This document shows positions 41,809 through 50,142 of a stretch of DNA of 64,000 nucleotides, piece after piece. A program made the position numbers and the translations under genes. Source of the DNA: Prosthecobacter sp. (GTDB lineage: Bacteria; Verrucomicrobiota; Verrucomicrobiia; Verrucomicrobiales; Verrucomicrobiaceae); the NCBI GenBank assembly GCA_019186985.1, contig JABARQ010000018.1:111240-175239 (forward strand), read 5' to 3'. The notes below the pieces were generated by a model. That model saw nothing but the letters and a program-made list of their open reading frames with translations, was not told the origin of the DNA and made no database searches. Position 1 is the stretch's first letter, and each line of letters opens with the position of its first letter.

Positions 41809-44073
41809 ATGCGCCCCGTCCTCCTTTTCATCGCTGCATCATCGGCCTTCGCCGCCGAAGGCCTTTACTTCAACGGGCCTGAAGTCGTGAAGCTCGACTG
41901 GAACACCTCCTGCCCCCGCGCGGCGGACTTCAATGGCGACGGCCTCATGGACCTGGTGGTCATCAACCAGGATCGTGCACGCCTGGAATTCCTGCTCCAG
42001 CGCAAGGAGGGCCTGAGGCCGGGGGACCCGGAGCGCACCTCACGCCCGGACCGCTGGAGCCCGGTCCTCGAAATGTCGCGCTTTGACAAGCTGCCGCTCG
42101 TCATCGGGCACAACGCCACCACGCTCGCCGTGGGTGACTGGAACGGCGACCGGCGGTCGGACATCGCCTATGTCACGGATGAAAAGAAGCTCATCCTGCG
42201 CACCCAGTCCGCCAGGCCGGGAGACTGGAGTTCCAAGAAGGAGTTTGTCCTCGACTCCATTTCTGAAGACACCGAATCCCTGGTCTGCTCCGACCTGGAC
42301 GGTGACGGCAGGGGCGACCTCGCGCTCCTGACCAGCACACGGCTCATGATCCTGCGCCAGGGGCAGGAGGGCTGGAAGGAACCGAACACCTATGTGCTGG
42401 GCCAGGCGGACTGTGGCGGACTGCGCGCCGCCGACCTGAACGGCGACGGACGGACGGACTTGTTTTACACGGCCCCTGATGCGCAGGCCCTGCTCGTGCG
42501 CCTGCAGCTGAAGGACGCGTCCTTCGCCCAGGAATGGCGTCTCGAAATGGAGGCCGGCCGCTGCTGGGCTCATGCCGTCAGGCTCGGCGCCGCCGGAGGC
42601 AGCGGTGTCGCCACGATCAACGACGGCACCGGCATGATCGAGGTGGCCAGGCTGACCGATGACGAGGTGAAACCAAACGCCGACCGTGCGTCGAGCATCC
42701 GCTACGCAATGCCGGCGGGGGATGCGAAAGGCGGGGCGGTGGCCTTCGGTGACCTCAACGGCGACGGTGATGGCGACGTCGTGCTGACGGAGGCGAAGAA
42801 CGCGCGCCTCTGGTTCTTTGCAGGAAACAAGGACGGCTCGTTCCAGGAAGGACGTGAATTTCCGGCGCTCAGCGGCATCGAGGCGCTCGCGGTCGCGGAT
42901 GTGAACGGCGATTCGAAAAACGAGCTCGTCGTCCTCAGCCCGTCCGAGAAGTCCGTCGCCACGGCCCACTGGCAGAAGGACCGCCTGACCTATCCTGAAG
43001 TGATTCATCAAAGCACGGACGCGCTGCTGGCGCTCACCACGGGCAGCATCGCCGGCGACCCGGGGACATCCGTGCTGGTCCTCAGTGAATCGAAGGGCAG
43101 GACCAGCCTGCTGACGCTCCGCTGGGCGGCGGCGGAGAAAAAGTACATGTCCTCCGTGCAGGAGCTTCCCGGCAGTCCGGGCAAGCCCGGCGCCCTGCGG
43201 GTCATCGACGCCAACCAGGACGGACGCGGCGACCTGGCGCTCTTTTTCACGCTGGCGCCCATGCAGATCCTGGTCAGCCAGACGGATGCCAAGCTGCCGT
43301 TCAAACGCGCCGAGGGCCTGCCGGACTCGCTGCTCAACAAGGTGCAGCCCGTGGCCCTCGCCATGGCGGACGTCGATGGCGATGACAAGGCGGAGGTGAT
43401 CGTGGCCAGGGACCAGCTGGCGCGCGCCTTCCGGGTCGGTCAGGATGGCAGGGCGGTCACGGTCGAGCAGTTCAACGCGCCCGACTCCACCGCGCAGCTC
43501 AGTGCGGTGCTGGTCCGAAAGGACAAGGCCGGGAAAAAGCAGGTGCTGCTGGCCGACAGCGCGCGCCACAAGCTCCATGAAATGGTTCCCGGCGCCGATG
43601 GCGTCTTCCGGGCCGCGCACACCCACGCCCTTTCGTCACTGGCCGCCGAACAGATGCACCTGCTGGGCGAAAGGCTGCTGGTGGTCGGCAAGACCAGCTT
43701 TGAACTCAATCCTCTGTCGGGAACGGCGCTTCGGCTTGAGACGATCCTGTCCTTCGACTCCGAACTCAAGGACACCAGCCCCTCCGACTTGATCCCCGCC
43801 GCCTTCTCGGGCCCTGGCGCAGACGACCTGGCGCTGGTGGACTCCACCGCAAGCCGCGTCATTGAGTTCTTCCAGCCGGCCCTGGAGAAGACCCCGCCCG
43901 CCTGGCGGAGCGGGATGTATTTTCGCGTCTTCGAAACCGACCCGCATTTCCGCGGCAAGTCAGGCAGGGAGAACGAACCCCATGATTACCTGGCGCTCGA
44001 CCTGAACGCCGACGGCAGGCTGGACCTCGCGCTGCTTGTCCATGACCGGCTGCTGATCTACCTGCGGAAGTAG
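41809..44073 (+). CDS. Secreted FG-GAP/VCBS repeat protein
   Basis: A 754-residue protein with a short signal peptide (M-R-P-V-L-L-F-I-A-A-S-S-A-F-A). The rest is a series of FG-GAP/VCBS-type beta-propeller repeats, each centred on a calcium loop such as D-F-N-G-D-G-L-M-D-L, D-L-D-G-D-G-R-G-D-L, D-L-N-G-D-G-R-T-D-L, D-A-N-Q-D-G-R-G-D-L, D-V-D-G-D-D-K-A-E-V and D-L-N-A-D-G-R-L-D-L. At least nine are visible, enough for one or two propellers. Such proteins bind calcium and often act in adhesion or carbohydrate binding at the cell surface. The ATG at 41809 is preferred to a TTG six codons upstream because it begins the signal. Confidence 0.88.
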   Translation: MRPVLLFIAASSAFAAEGLYFNGPEVVKLDWNTSCPRAADFNGDGLMDLVVINQDRARLEFLLQRKEGLRPGDPERTSRPDRWSPVLEMSRFDKLPLVIGHNATTLAVGDWNGDRRSDIAYVTDEKKLILRTQSARPGDWSSKKEFVLDSISEDTESLVCSDLDGDGRGDLALLTSTRLMILRQGQEGWKEPNTYVLGQADCGGLRAADLNGDGRTDLFYTAPDAQALLVRLQLKDASFAQEWRLEMEAGRCWAHAVRLGAAGGSGVATINDGTGMIEVARLTDDEVKPNADRASSIRYAMPAGDAKGGAVAFGDLNGDGDGDVVLTEAKNARLWFFAGNKDGSFQEGREFPALSGIEALAVADVNGDSKNELVVLSPSEKSVATAHWQKDRLTYPEVIHQSTDALLALTTGSIAGDPGTSVLVLSESKGRTSLLTLRWAAAEKKYMSSVQELPGSPGKPGALRVIDANQDGRGDLALFFTLAPMQILVSQTDAKLPFKRAEGLPDSLLNKVQPVALAMADVDGDDKAEVIVARDQLARAFRVGQDGRAVTVEQFNAPDSTAQLSAVLVRKDKAGKKQVLLADSARHKLHEMVPGADGVFRAAHTHALSSLAAEQMHLLGERLLVVGKTSFELNPLSGTALRLETILSFDSELKDTSPSDLIPAAFSGPGADDLALVDSTASRVIEFFQPALEKTPPAWRSGMYFRVFETDPHFRGKSGRENEPHDYLALDLNADGRLDLALLVHDRLLIYLRK

Positions 44074-44093
44074 GCGGCGCCCTGGGACGGGGC

Positions 44094-44339
44094 TCAGACG
44101 ACGCCACCACCGAGGAACAGGCGCAGGACGGCCACGATGGCGACGGCGACGTTGATGATCAGGCCGATCTTCCGTTCCGGGAAGGATCCGAAGATGATGC
44201 CGGCCACGCAGCCCGCGAGCGTGGCCCAGAGCGTCCAGCCCAGCAGGGGGATGATGCCGAAGATCATCAGCACCGCGCACACAACACCAATGAGGACCGA
44301 CAGGATCTGGCAGAGGGTTTTCATGACGGCCTGACTCAT
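44094..44339 (-). CDS. Small integral membrane protein
   Basis: A protein of 81 residues from the ATG at 44339, or 76 from the ATG at 44324. It has two to three hydrophobic segments (L-C-Q-I-L-S-V-L-I-G-V-V-C-A-V-L-M-I-F-G-I-I, then L-W-A-T-L-A-G-C-V-A-G-I-I-F and I-G-L-I-I-N-V-A-V-A-I-V-A-V-L). The P-E-R-K-I-G-L motif sits between helices. It is not recognised as a family member. It faces the FG-GAP gene (20 bp apart) and is divergent from the cupin gene; the AT-rich stretch TTAGCTTTATA lies in that gap. Confidence 0.65.
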   Translation of the reverse strand: MSQAVMKTLCQILSVLIGVVCAVLMIFGIIPLLGWTLWATLAGCVAGIIFGSFPERKIGLIINVAVAIVAVLRLFLGGGVV

Positions 44340-44410
44340 CCCCGGCACGGGGCGGAAGCCAATCGAATTTTTGGTTAGCTTTATACCCTTTCCAGCGTCC
44401 CATTGCGCCC

Positions 44411-44794
44411 ATGAGCAACGCCGCAAGCGCCACGCTGATCCGTCATGAGGGCCACACCGCGCGTGAACGCAGCACCTGCGGCTGGCGTGACCGCCTGATC
44501 AGCCGCGAGGACGAGCCCCTGCATCCGGCCGCCTGGGCTCATGCCGTGGACATCGACGGCGCAAAGCCGCACTATCACAAGCGATCCACCGAACTCTACT
44601 ACGTCCTGGAAGGCGAGGGCACCGTGTCGCTGGACGGCGTGGAGCACCCGGTCAAGAGGGGCTCGATGGTTCACATCCCGCCCGGCGTGGTTCATGGCGC
44701 ATGCGGCCGCATGCGTGTCCTGGTGGTCGGCATTCCCGACATTGCGGATGATGATTATTACCCGGCCGTGGATTCGGCGGCTGAGGGTGCATGA
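44411..44794 (+). CDS. Cupin domain protein
   Basis: A 127-residue single-domain cupin. The two motifs are P-H-Y-H-K-R-S-T-E-L-Y-Y-V-L-E-G-E-G (about 57-74) and P-P-G-V-V-H-G-A (about 95-102), giving the metal-binding His, His, Glu and His. Cupins of this size include mannose-6-phosphate isomerase-like and dioxygenase-like enzymes and regulators; nothing here decides which. It is cytoplasmic, with no signal. It stands in a divergent position to the small membrane protein gene. Confidence 0.86.
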   Translation: MSNAASATLIRHEGHTARERSTCGWRDRLISREDEPLHPAAWAHAVDIDGAKPHYHKRSTELYYVLEGEGTVSLDGVEHPVKRGSMVHIPPGVVHGACGRMRVLVVGIPDIADDDYYPAVDSAAEGA

Positions 44795-44857
44795 ACCCCG
44801 GCCTGGGGCGGCTGCACCCCCCATGATGGAGCACGGCTGAAGGCAGCCGCACAGCAG

Positions 44858-46873
44858 TCACTTCGCCCTGGGATTGCGCATGTAATAAAGGTGGCCGTCC
44901 TCGGCACCGCCGACAAAGTCGGGCAGTCCGTCATCATTGAAGTCCACCGTCGTCGGACTGACATCGTGACCTTCAATGTTGGCGTCGGAGAGCAGGCCCA
45001 TGTCGGCAAAGAACCATCTGCCGTCGGAGAAGCCATCCTGGCGCAGGAAGTTGGCGTTGGCGGAATTGAGCAGGATGTCGAGCCTGCCGTCCTGGTCCCA
45101 GTCCATGAGGCAGATCTTGCGACGGCCGCTCTTGCCGGCGATGCCGCTGTTGAGGCGCAGGGGTTCGCCCGGGGTCATCGCGACAGGCGTCTTCACCTTG
45201 AGATGTTCCGAGGCCTTGTCCAGCAGCCCCGGCTTCTGCGCATCCCTGGAGGCGCAGAGCACGCGCTGCGGATGCTTGAGGATGAGCTTTCCATCCTGCT
45301 TCGCACGCTCAAAGAAGGCGAGGTACCCCTCCTGGTCGAGCATGACGAGGTCCGTGAGTCCGTCCTTGTTCCAGTCAATGCCCACGGGCGTCGTGCGCCA
45401 CTGGGTGAGCAGGGCCTTGCCTTCCGGACGAAGCCAGCCGTAGGCGAGATGCGGCTGAGCGCCATTCCACTCCACCTCCACTGGCTGGGCGGCGCCAAGC
45501 CTGGGCTTCTGGCGCGTACCGATGTTTCTGTACCACACCACCCTGCCGAGGATGGAGTTGAGCAGCAGGTCGGGCAGGCCGTCGTGATCCCAGTCGGCCA
45601 CGGTCTGGGTGGTGTAGCCCCACTTGGCTTCACAGGGCCCTTGAATGGAGCCGTTCGGACCGGCCATCGGACGAATGACGCTGCCCGCCGCCTCCAGCCT
45701 GGCAGGAGCCGCCCATTTCGGCTTTTCGACCCCCTTGCCGCTGAGGTTTTCAATGAAGGCGACATAACCGGCGGTGTTGCCGCAGATCAGGTCGGTGTCG
45801 CCATCGCCATCCCAGTCAAAGCCGACGGGGGTGACAAGCGCGCCGAACTTCACCTGGTCGGCCTCCTGCTTGAAGTAACGGGGCTCGGCATAAACCGGGG
45901 CCTTGTTGTCATACCTGCCGGTGTGCTCAATGAAGGCCACGCGGCCGTCCTCGTCGCCACAGATGAGGTCCAGGTCGCCATCCTTGTCCCAGTCAAAGGC
46001 GGTGGGCGTGATCATTTCCAGATCCATGGTCAGGTAGCGGCCGGTGTCGGCCTTCAGACGAACGCCAAGTGCATACTTCGGCTTTGTGCGCGAGCCGGTG
46101 TTCTGGAAGTAGGTGAAGCCGTCGAGGAACTCGCCGCACAGCAGGTCGAGGTCGCCGTCTCCATCGAAGTCGCCGAAGTTGGGCGACGGCCAGCCAAAGG
46201 TTTCCACGGGCCGGTCGGTGGCCATGACCTTCTTCGGCTTGTCATACTTCGGCGCCTCGTTCGTGCCGGTGTTGCCGAGCAGGTACACATAGCCGCGCAG
46301 CGGGCCGTTCATCCAGCGCCCGTGCTCGTTGTAGGCGTTGTCCCAGCCGTACTCCGTCCAGTCGCCGACGCCGACGATGAGGTCGTTTTTGCCATCGCCT
46401 TCGTAGTCGACCATGCGCCACATGTTGGCGCGGACCTTGTTCATGTGGACGTTGGCGGGCGGACCAAGCTTCACCTGCTGTTCGATGCCGGTCCTGAGGA
46501 AGTCAGGATGGGCATTTCCGGGGGTGAGCACGACCGGCCTGCCGTCGACGTAGCTGACCTGGACGTTCTGAGCCCCCTTGCTGAAGCGCCTGCCTGGCTT
46601 GAAGACGGGCATCTTGTTTTTTGCCGTGTCCCCGGCGGCGTTTTCGAAGAAGTAGATGCCGTTGTAGGGCTTGTCGGGGCAGTTCACCACCAGGTCGAGG
46701 TCGCCGTCACCGTCGAAATCCATGGGCATGGGCCAGGCCCACAGGCCGACGCCGAGGTCGACGACAAGGCCCGGGTTGTTGTATTTCAGCGGCGTGAGAG
46801 TGGGTTCAGCAGCTGATGCATGGGCGCAGACAAGCGCGGAAAGGGCCAGGGAGGTGAGGTGAAACAGACGCAT
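44858..46873 (-). CDS. Secreted FG-GAP/VCBS repeat protein
   Basis: The 671-residue protein starts M-R-L-F-H-L-T-S-L-A-L-S-A-L-V-C-A-H-A-S (signal peptide; the longer frame upstream lacks one). At least nine FG-GAP repeats follow, with calcium loops such as D-F-D-G-D-G-D-L-D-L, D-W-D-K-D-G-D-L-D-L, D-W-D-G-D-G-D-T-D-L, D-W-N-K-D-G-L-T-D-L and D-F-N-D-D-G-L-P-D-F. The second-strand tryptophan (D-W-D) is more common than in the protein at 41809, so the two are not close copies. It is probably a cell-surface or secreted propeller, possibly an adhesin or carbohydrate binder. It is convergent with the cupin gene. Confidence 0.88.
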   Translation of the reverse strand: MRLFHLTSLALSALVCAHASAAEPTLTPLKYNNPGLVVDLGVGLWAWPMPMDFDGDGDLDLVVNCPDKPYNGIYFFENAAGDTAKNKMPVFKPGRRFSKGAQNVQVSYVDGRPVVLTPGNAHPDFLRTGIEQQVKLGPPANVHMNKVRANMWRMVDYEGDGKNDLIVGVGDWTEYGWDNAYNEHGRWMNGPLRGYVYLLGNTGTNEAPKYDKPKKVMATDRPVETFGWPSPNFGDFDGDGDLDLLCGEFLDGFTYFQNTGSRTKPKYALGVRLKADTGRYLTMDLEMITPTAFDWDKDGDLDLICGDEDGRVAFIEHTGRYDNKAPVYAEPRYFKQEADQVKFGALVTPVGFDWDGDGDTDLICGNTAGYVAFIENLSGKGVEKPKWAAPARLEAAGSVIRPMAGPNGSIQGPCEAKWGYTTQTVADWDHDGLPDLLLNSILGRVVWYRNIGTRQKPRLGAAQPVEVEWNGAQPHLAYGWLRPEGKALLTQWRTTPVGIDWNKDGLTDLVMLDQEGYLAFFERAKQDGKLILKHPQRVLCASRDAQKPGLLDKASEHLKVKTPVAMTPGEPLRLNSGIAGKSGRRKICLMDWDQDGRLDILLNSANANFLRQDGFSDGRWFFADMGLLSDANIEGHDVSPTTVDFNDDGLPDFVGGAEDGHLYYMRNPRAK

Positions 46874-46993
46874 GGGATCGGAGGAAAGGAGAAACGCGGG
46901 CAGGATGGAATCTAGCACAGAAAGGCGGGATGGAATCCTGGCCGCCGGTTGACGATGCTTGACCTGGGCGCAGCGGCTGAAGATAAACACGGC

Positions 46994-47980
46994 ATGAGAC
47001 ATCGAGACAAGGCCACGCTTTACCGTGAGCTCGCGAAGCTGACGGATGCGGCCCTGCATCTGGACCGTTCTCTGGACCTGCTGCTCGCCAAGGATGCGCA
47101 TCCGCTCAGACAGAAGTTCCTTCAGGGCGTGAAACGCGGCCTGGCGGAGGGAATGAGCCTGGCGGAGTCGGTGAGGAAGCATGACCAGGAGCTCGTCACG
47201 GGCCTTGAGCTGGCCCTGATCGAGGCGGGGGAGCGCAGCGGCAGGCTGGGCATGGCCTTCAATCATCTGGCGCGTTACTTCGCGGCGATGGACGGGGCTG
47301 GGCAGAAGGCGCGGCAGGCGATGATCTACCCCCTGATCCTGGCACATCTGGCGATCCTGCTGCCGGAGCTGCCGTCCCTCGTGGTAACAGCCGAGGGTGA
47401 CCATCCGCTGCGCCGGCTGGCCCTGGGGCTGGTGGTCTTGTGGCTCTTTTTGTTCGGCAGTTCGGCCGCCTGGAGATGGCTGTCCGACAAGGCGGTGGCC
47501 TCACCTGCGGTGGATGCCTGGCTGGACCGGGTGCCCTTTCTGGGCAGCGCAAGGCGGCACTGGGCGCTGGCACGGTTCTGCCAGGTGTCGCATTCCTGCC
47601 TGCTCGCCTCGTTGAACATGGCGGAGACGGTGCAGCTGGCGGGCCTGGCCACGCAGAGCGGCCGCCTGGCCCGGGCCTGCAAGGCGGCTGCGGAGGAGAT
47701 TCACAACGGCCAGCCGCTGGGAGACGCCCTGGCCGGGGGAGGCGCCTTTGAACCCGACTTCGTCCACGCCATCGCCACCGCCGAGGAGGTGGGCAAGATT
47801 GACGAGGAAATGGCGCGCTGGGCCACGGCGGAGACGCTGGCGGCCCATGAGGCCGTCGACCGCGCCTCGCAGTGGCTGCCAAAGGCCGGTTATGCGGTCG
47901 TGGTCATCTTCGTGGCCTACAGGATCATCACGATGATGCAGGGCATCTACGGCGGCATGCTGCGTCAGTTTGAAGGTTAG
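46994..47980 (+). CDS. GspF/PilC-like type II secretion family membrane protein
   Basis: A 328-residue protein of the T2SSF family, the inner-membrane platform protein of type II secretion and type IV pilus machines. The first domain has G-L-E-L-A-L-I-E-A-G-E-R-S-G-R-L (the G-E-x-S-G signature, about 72-86), then transmembrane segments near 120-155. The second domain contains I-A-T-A-E-E-V-G-K-I-D-E and a final helix. Other in-frame starts (TTG 46949, ATG 46955) give 15 or 13 extra residues; the ATG at 46994 fits the usual start of the domain. No pilin, ATPase or secretin gene is near, so this copy is an orphan; a TonB-like gene follows 47 bp later. Confidence 0.82.
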   Translation: MRHRDKATLYRELAKLTDAALHLDRSLDLLLAKDAHPLRQKFLQGVKRGLAEGMSLAESVRKHDQELVTGLELALIEAGERSGRLGMAFNHLARYFAAMDGAGQKARQAMIYPLILAHLAILLPELPSLVVTAEGDHPLRRLALGLVVLWLFLFGSSAAWRWLSDKAVASPAVDAWLDRVPFLGSARRHWALARFCQVSHSCLLASLNMAETVQLAGLATQSGRLARACKAAAEEIHNGQPLGDALAGGGAFEPDFVHAIATAEEVGKIDEEMARWATAETLAAHEAVDRASQWLPKAGYAVVVIFVAYRIITMMQGIYGGMLRQFEG

Positions 47981-48027
47981 GCCGCCAGCGCCTCCGCCGC
48001 GAAGCAAGCGTTTGCGTCCCCGCCCTC

Positions 48028-49230
48028 ATGGGGCACCTTCCGGCCGCTTTGACTCTCGCCAGGGACAGATACTTCCAGACCGGCTTCGCAGGATCGTTGT
48101 TGATCCATGCGCTTGCCCTGTTTTTCCTGATGTGGCTGTTCAACACGGAGTCCGGGCGTCGCTTCCTTGGCGCGGCCGAGCAGATCGCCGCCGAGCCTGC
48201 GCCTGAACCCGAGGTGACGATGATCTTTCCGGAGATGGTCATCCCGCCGCCGATGCTGCCGAAGCCAAGGGCCTACATCCGCACGACACAAAACGAGGCC
48301 TCCGGCGCGAAGCCGTCGGGCGCGGCCTTTGAGTCCGACCGCAACACCATCGCCGCCAGCCGCCTGCCCCCCAAGGCGGACGCCACGGTCATGATGCCCA
48401 CCACCACGGGGAATTCCCCGACGAAAATGGAGCTGGCGAACCGTGATTTCCGTGACGGACAGATCAAGAACGACGCCGTGGCCGCCACGCCGCCTGCCAA
48501 CGCCACGCCCCTGGACATGCGCTCCCCGGATCCGGTCGCACCACCTTCCGTGCTCAAGCCGCAGCCCGCAGCACCCCCGGCACCCCCGGCCCAGGTGGCC
48601 AAGGCGCAGGCTTCGGACATGACGCCGCTGGCCAAGATGATGGAGGAGATGGACAAGGACAGCGTCCGGCTGGAACCCCAGCGCCTGCCCCTGGAGGTGC
48701 GCAAACCGGAGATCCCAAAGGCCGCTGACACCCCGCCTCCGCCCAAGCCCCAGGTGCGCGTTCCTGAAGACACGCCGCCTCCCGTCGCCAAGGCGATGCC
48801 CGTGACGGACGATGTCAAGGCCACCGCAGGCAAGCCGGAGATGGACGCCTTCAGCCCCTTCACCCGCACGGGGAAAAACGACGGCGGCATCAGCCGTGAG
48901 GGCGAGGACGCCGTCGATGCCGTGGCCACCCCCCGCGGCATCTACATGCGCCAGGTCACGGGTGCCGTGGAGAAAAAGTGGCACCTCTATGTCCGCCTCG
49001 CCCGCGACTCGGTGAACTTCGGCCGTGTCCGCTTCCGGTTCTATGTGAACCAGCGCGGCGTCCCCCAGGACCTCAAGATCCTCTCCGACGCCCGTGATGC
49101 GGACCCGCGCATGAGGGAGCTGACCCTGCGCGCCATCCTGGATGCCGAAATCCCGCCCATCCCGGACGACCTCCTGCCCGAGCTGGAGGACGGCCGGCTC
49201 AAGATCGAATACGAGGCCATCGTCTATTAG
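48028..49230 (+). CDS. TonB-like protein: one TM anchor, proline-rich spacer, TonB-C-like end
   Basis: The 400-residue protein has a single hydrophobic helix at about 20-38, a long proline/alanine-rich periplasmic spacer (about 55-275, with repeated P-P-P and K-P-x-x motifs), and a C-terminal domain (about 305-400) with the TonB-C/TolA-C look: Y-M-R-Q-V-T-G-A-V-E-K-K-W, then V-R-F-R-F-Y-V-N-Q-R-G-V-P. TonB proteins use proton-motive force to power outer-membrane receptors; here the ExbB/ExbD partners are not in the window, so the link to energy is inferred. Function could also be structural, spanning the periplasm. Confidence 0.72.
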   Translation: MGHLPAALTLARDRYFQTGFAGSLLIHALALFFLMWLFNTESGRRFLGAAEQIAAEPAPEPEVTMIFPEMVIPPPMLPKPRAYIRTTQNEASGAKPSGAAFESDRNTIAASRLPPKADATVMMPTTTGNSPTKMELANRDFRDGQIKNDAVAATPPANATPLDMRSPDPVAPPSVLKPQPAAPPAPPAQVAKAQASDMTPLAKMMEEMDKDSVRLEPQRLPLEVRKPEIPKAADTPPPPKPQVRVPEDTPPPVAKAMPVTDDVKATAGKPEMDAFSPFTRTGKNDGGISREGEDAVDAVATPRGIYMRQVTGAVEKKWHLYVRLARDSVNFGRVRFRFYVNQRGVPQDLKILSDARDADPRMRELTLRAILDAEIPPIPDDLLPELEDGRLKIEYEAIVY

Positions 49231-49236
49231 TCCGCC

Positions 49237-50124
49237 GTGCGCATCCACACCCTCGACCTGCATTTTCAGGACACTCCCGGCCTCATCGCCGCCTACCTCG
49301 TCGAGAGCGCCGGTGAACTCGCATTGATCGAAACCGGGCCCGGCTCGACCCTGCCCGCCCTGCGAACCGCCCTCGCCGCCGCAGGTCATTCGGAAAAGGA
49401 TGTCCGCCATGTCTTCGTCACACACATCCACCTCGACCACGCTGGCGCTGCGGGCTGGTGGGCCCGGCAGGGCGCGCGTGTGTATTGCCATGAAAACGCC
49501 GCCCGCCACCTCATCGACCCCTCCAGGCTCGTCGACAGCGCACGCATGATCTACCAGGAACGCATGGACACCCTCTGGGGCGAGATGCTGCCTGCCCCGG
49601 CGGAGCGCGTGACGGTCCTGCGCGACGGTGACAGCGTCCGGGTCGGCGCTGCTGAAATCGTGGCCTGGGACACGCCCGGCCATGCCCGGCATCACCTCGC
49701 CTACACTCTTGGTTCGGCCTGCTTCACGGGTGACGTGGCGGGGATGCGGCTGCAGGGGACGAACTACCTTTCCGTCACCGCCGCGCCTCCCCAGTTTGAA
49801 CCCGGCCCCTACGTCGCCTCCGTGGACCGCCTGGCCGCCGCCGGTTTCGAGCGCCTTTACCTGACCCACTTTGGCGAGGTCACCGACGCGGCCGGCCATC
49901 TGGCGGCCTATCGAAAAAGAATTCAAGACGTCCATGAAGCCGTGCGCGCCGACTGTGCCGCAGGCCTGGATGCCGAAGGGATCCGCCAGCGCCATCATGA
50001 CCGCGAAAGGGCCCTCGCCGCCTCCCTGGGCGTCAATGACCACGACTGGCGGCGGCTGGAGATGTCCAACGGCACGGCCATGTGCGCGGACGGCGTGAGA
50101 TTGTGCGTGGAGAAAGGCCGCTGA
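49237..50124 (+). CDS. MBL-fold metallo-hydrolase
   Basis: The 295-residue protein has the metallo-beta-lactamase fold: T-H-I-H-L-D-H-A-G with His63, His65, Asp67 and His68 as zinc ligands, then D-T-P-G-H-A-R-H-H and C-F-T-G-D further on, which supply later ligands. It starts with GTG 6 bp after the stop of the TonB-like gene. A C-terminal helical part (about 200-295) is typical of MBL proteins with an added helical domain. Cytoplasmic. The substrate cannot be told; the family includes hydroxyacylglutathione hydrolases, nucleases and lactonases, and this one looks most like the first or a thioesterase. Confidence 0.85.
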   Translation: MRIHTLDLHFQDTPGLIAAYLVESAGELALIETGPGSTLPALRTALAAAGHSEKDVRHVFVTHIHLDHAGAAGWWARQGARVYCHENAARHLIDPSRLVDSARMIYQERMDTLWGEMLPAPAERVTVLRDGDSVRVGAAEIVAWDTPGHARHHLAYTLGSACFTGDVAGMRLQGTNYLSVTAAPPQFEPGPYVASVDRLAAAGFERLYLTHFGEVTDAAGHLAAYRKRIQDVHEAVRADCAAGLDAEGIRQRHHDRERALAASLGVNDHDWRRLEMSNGTAMCADGVRLCVEKGR

Positions 50125-50130
50125 CGTGCG

Positions 50131-50136
50131 TAGCCT
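50131..50136 (+). promoter_or_regulatory. TAGCCT -10-like element before the PQQ-propeller gene
   Basis: TAGCCT ends 6 nt before the ATG at 50143, in the 18-bp gap after the MBL gene. A weak -35 (TGGAGA) lies 17 bp upstream inside the MBL gene. Confidence 0.35.
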
Positions 50137-50142
50137 GTGCCG

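Noticed and set aside
44891..46816. Plus-strand frame (641 codons) opposite the FG-GAP gene
   Set aside because: The minus strand has nine regular calcium loops and a signal peptide; the plus frame is a mirror of the repeats.
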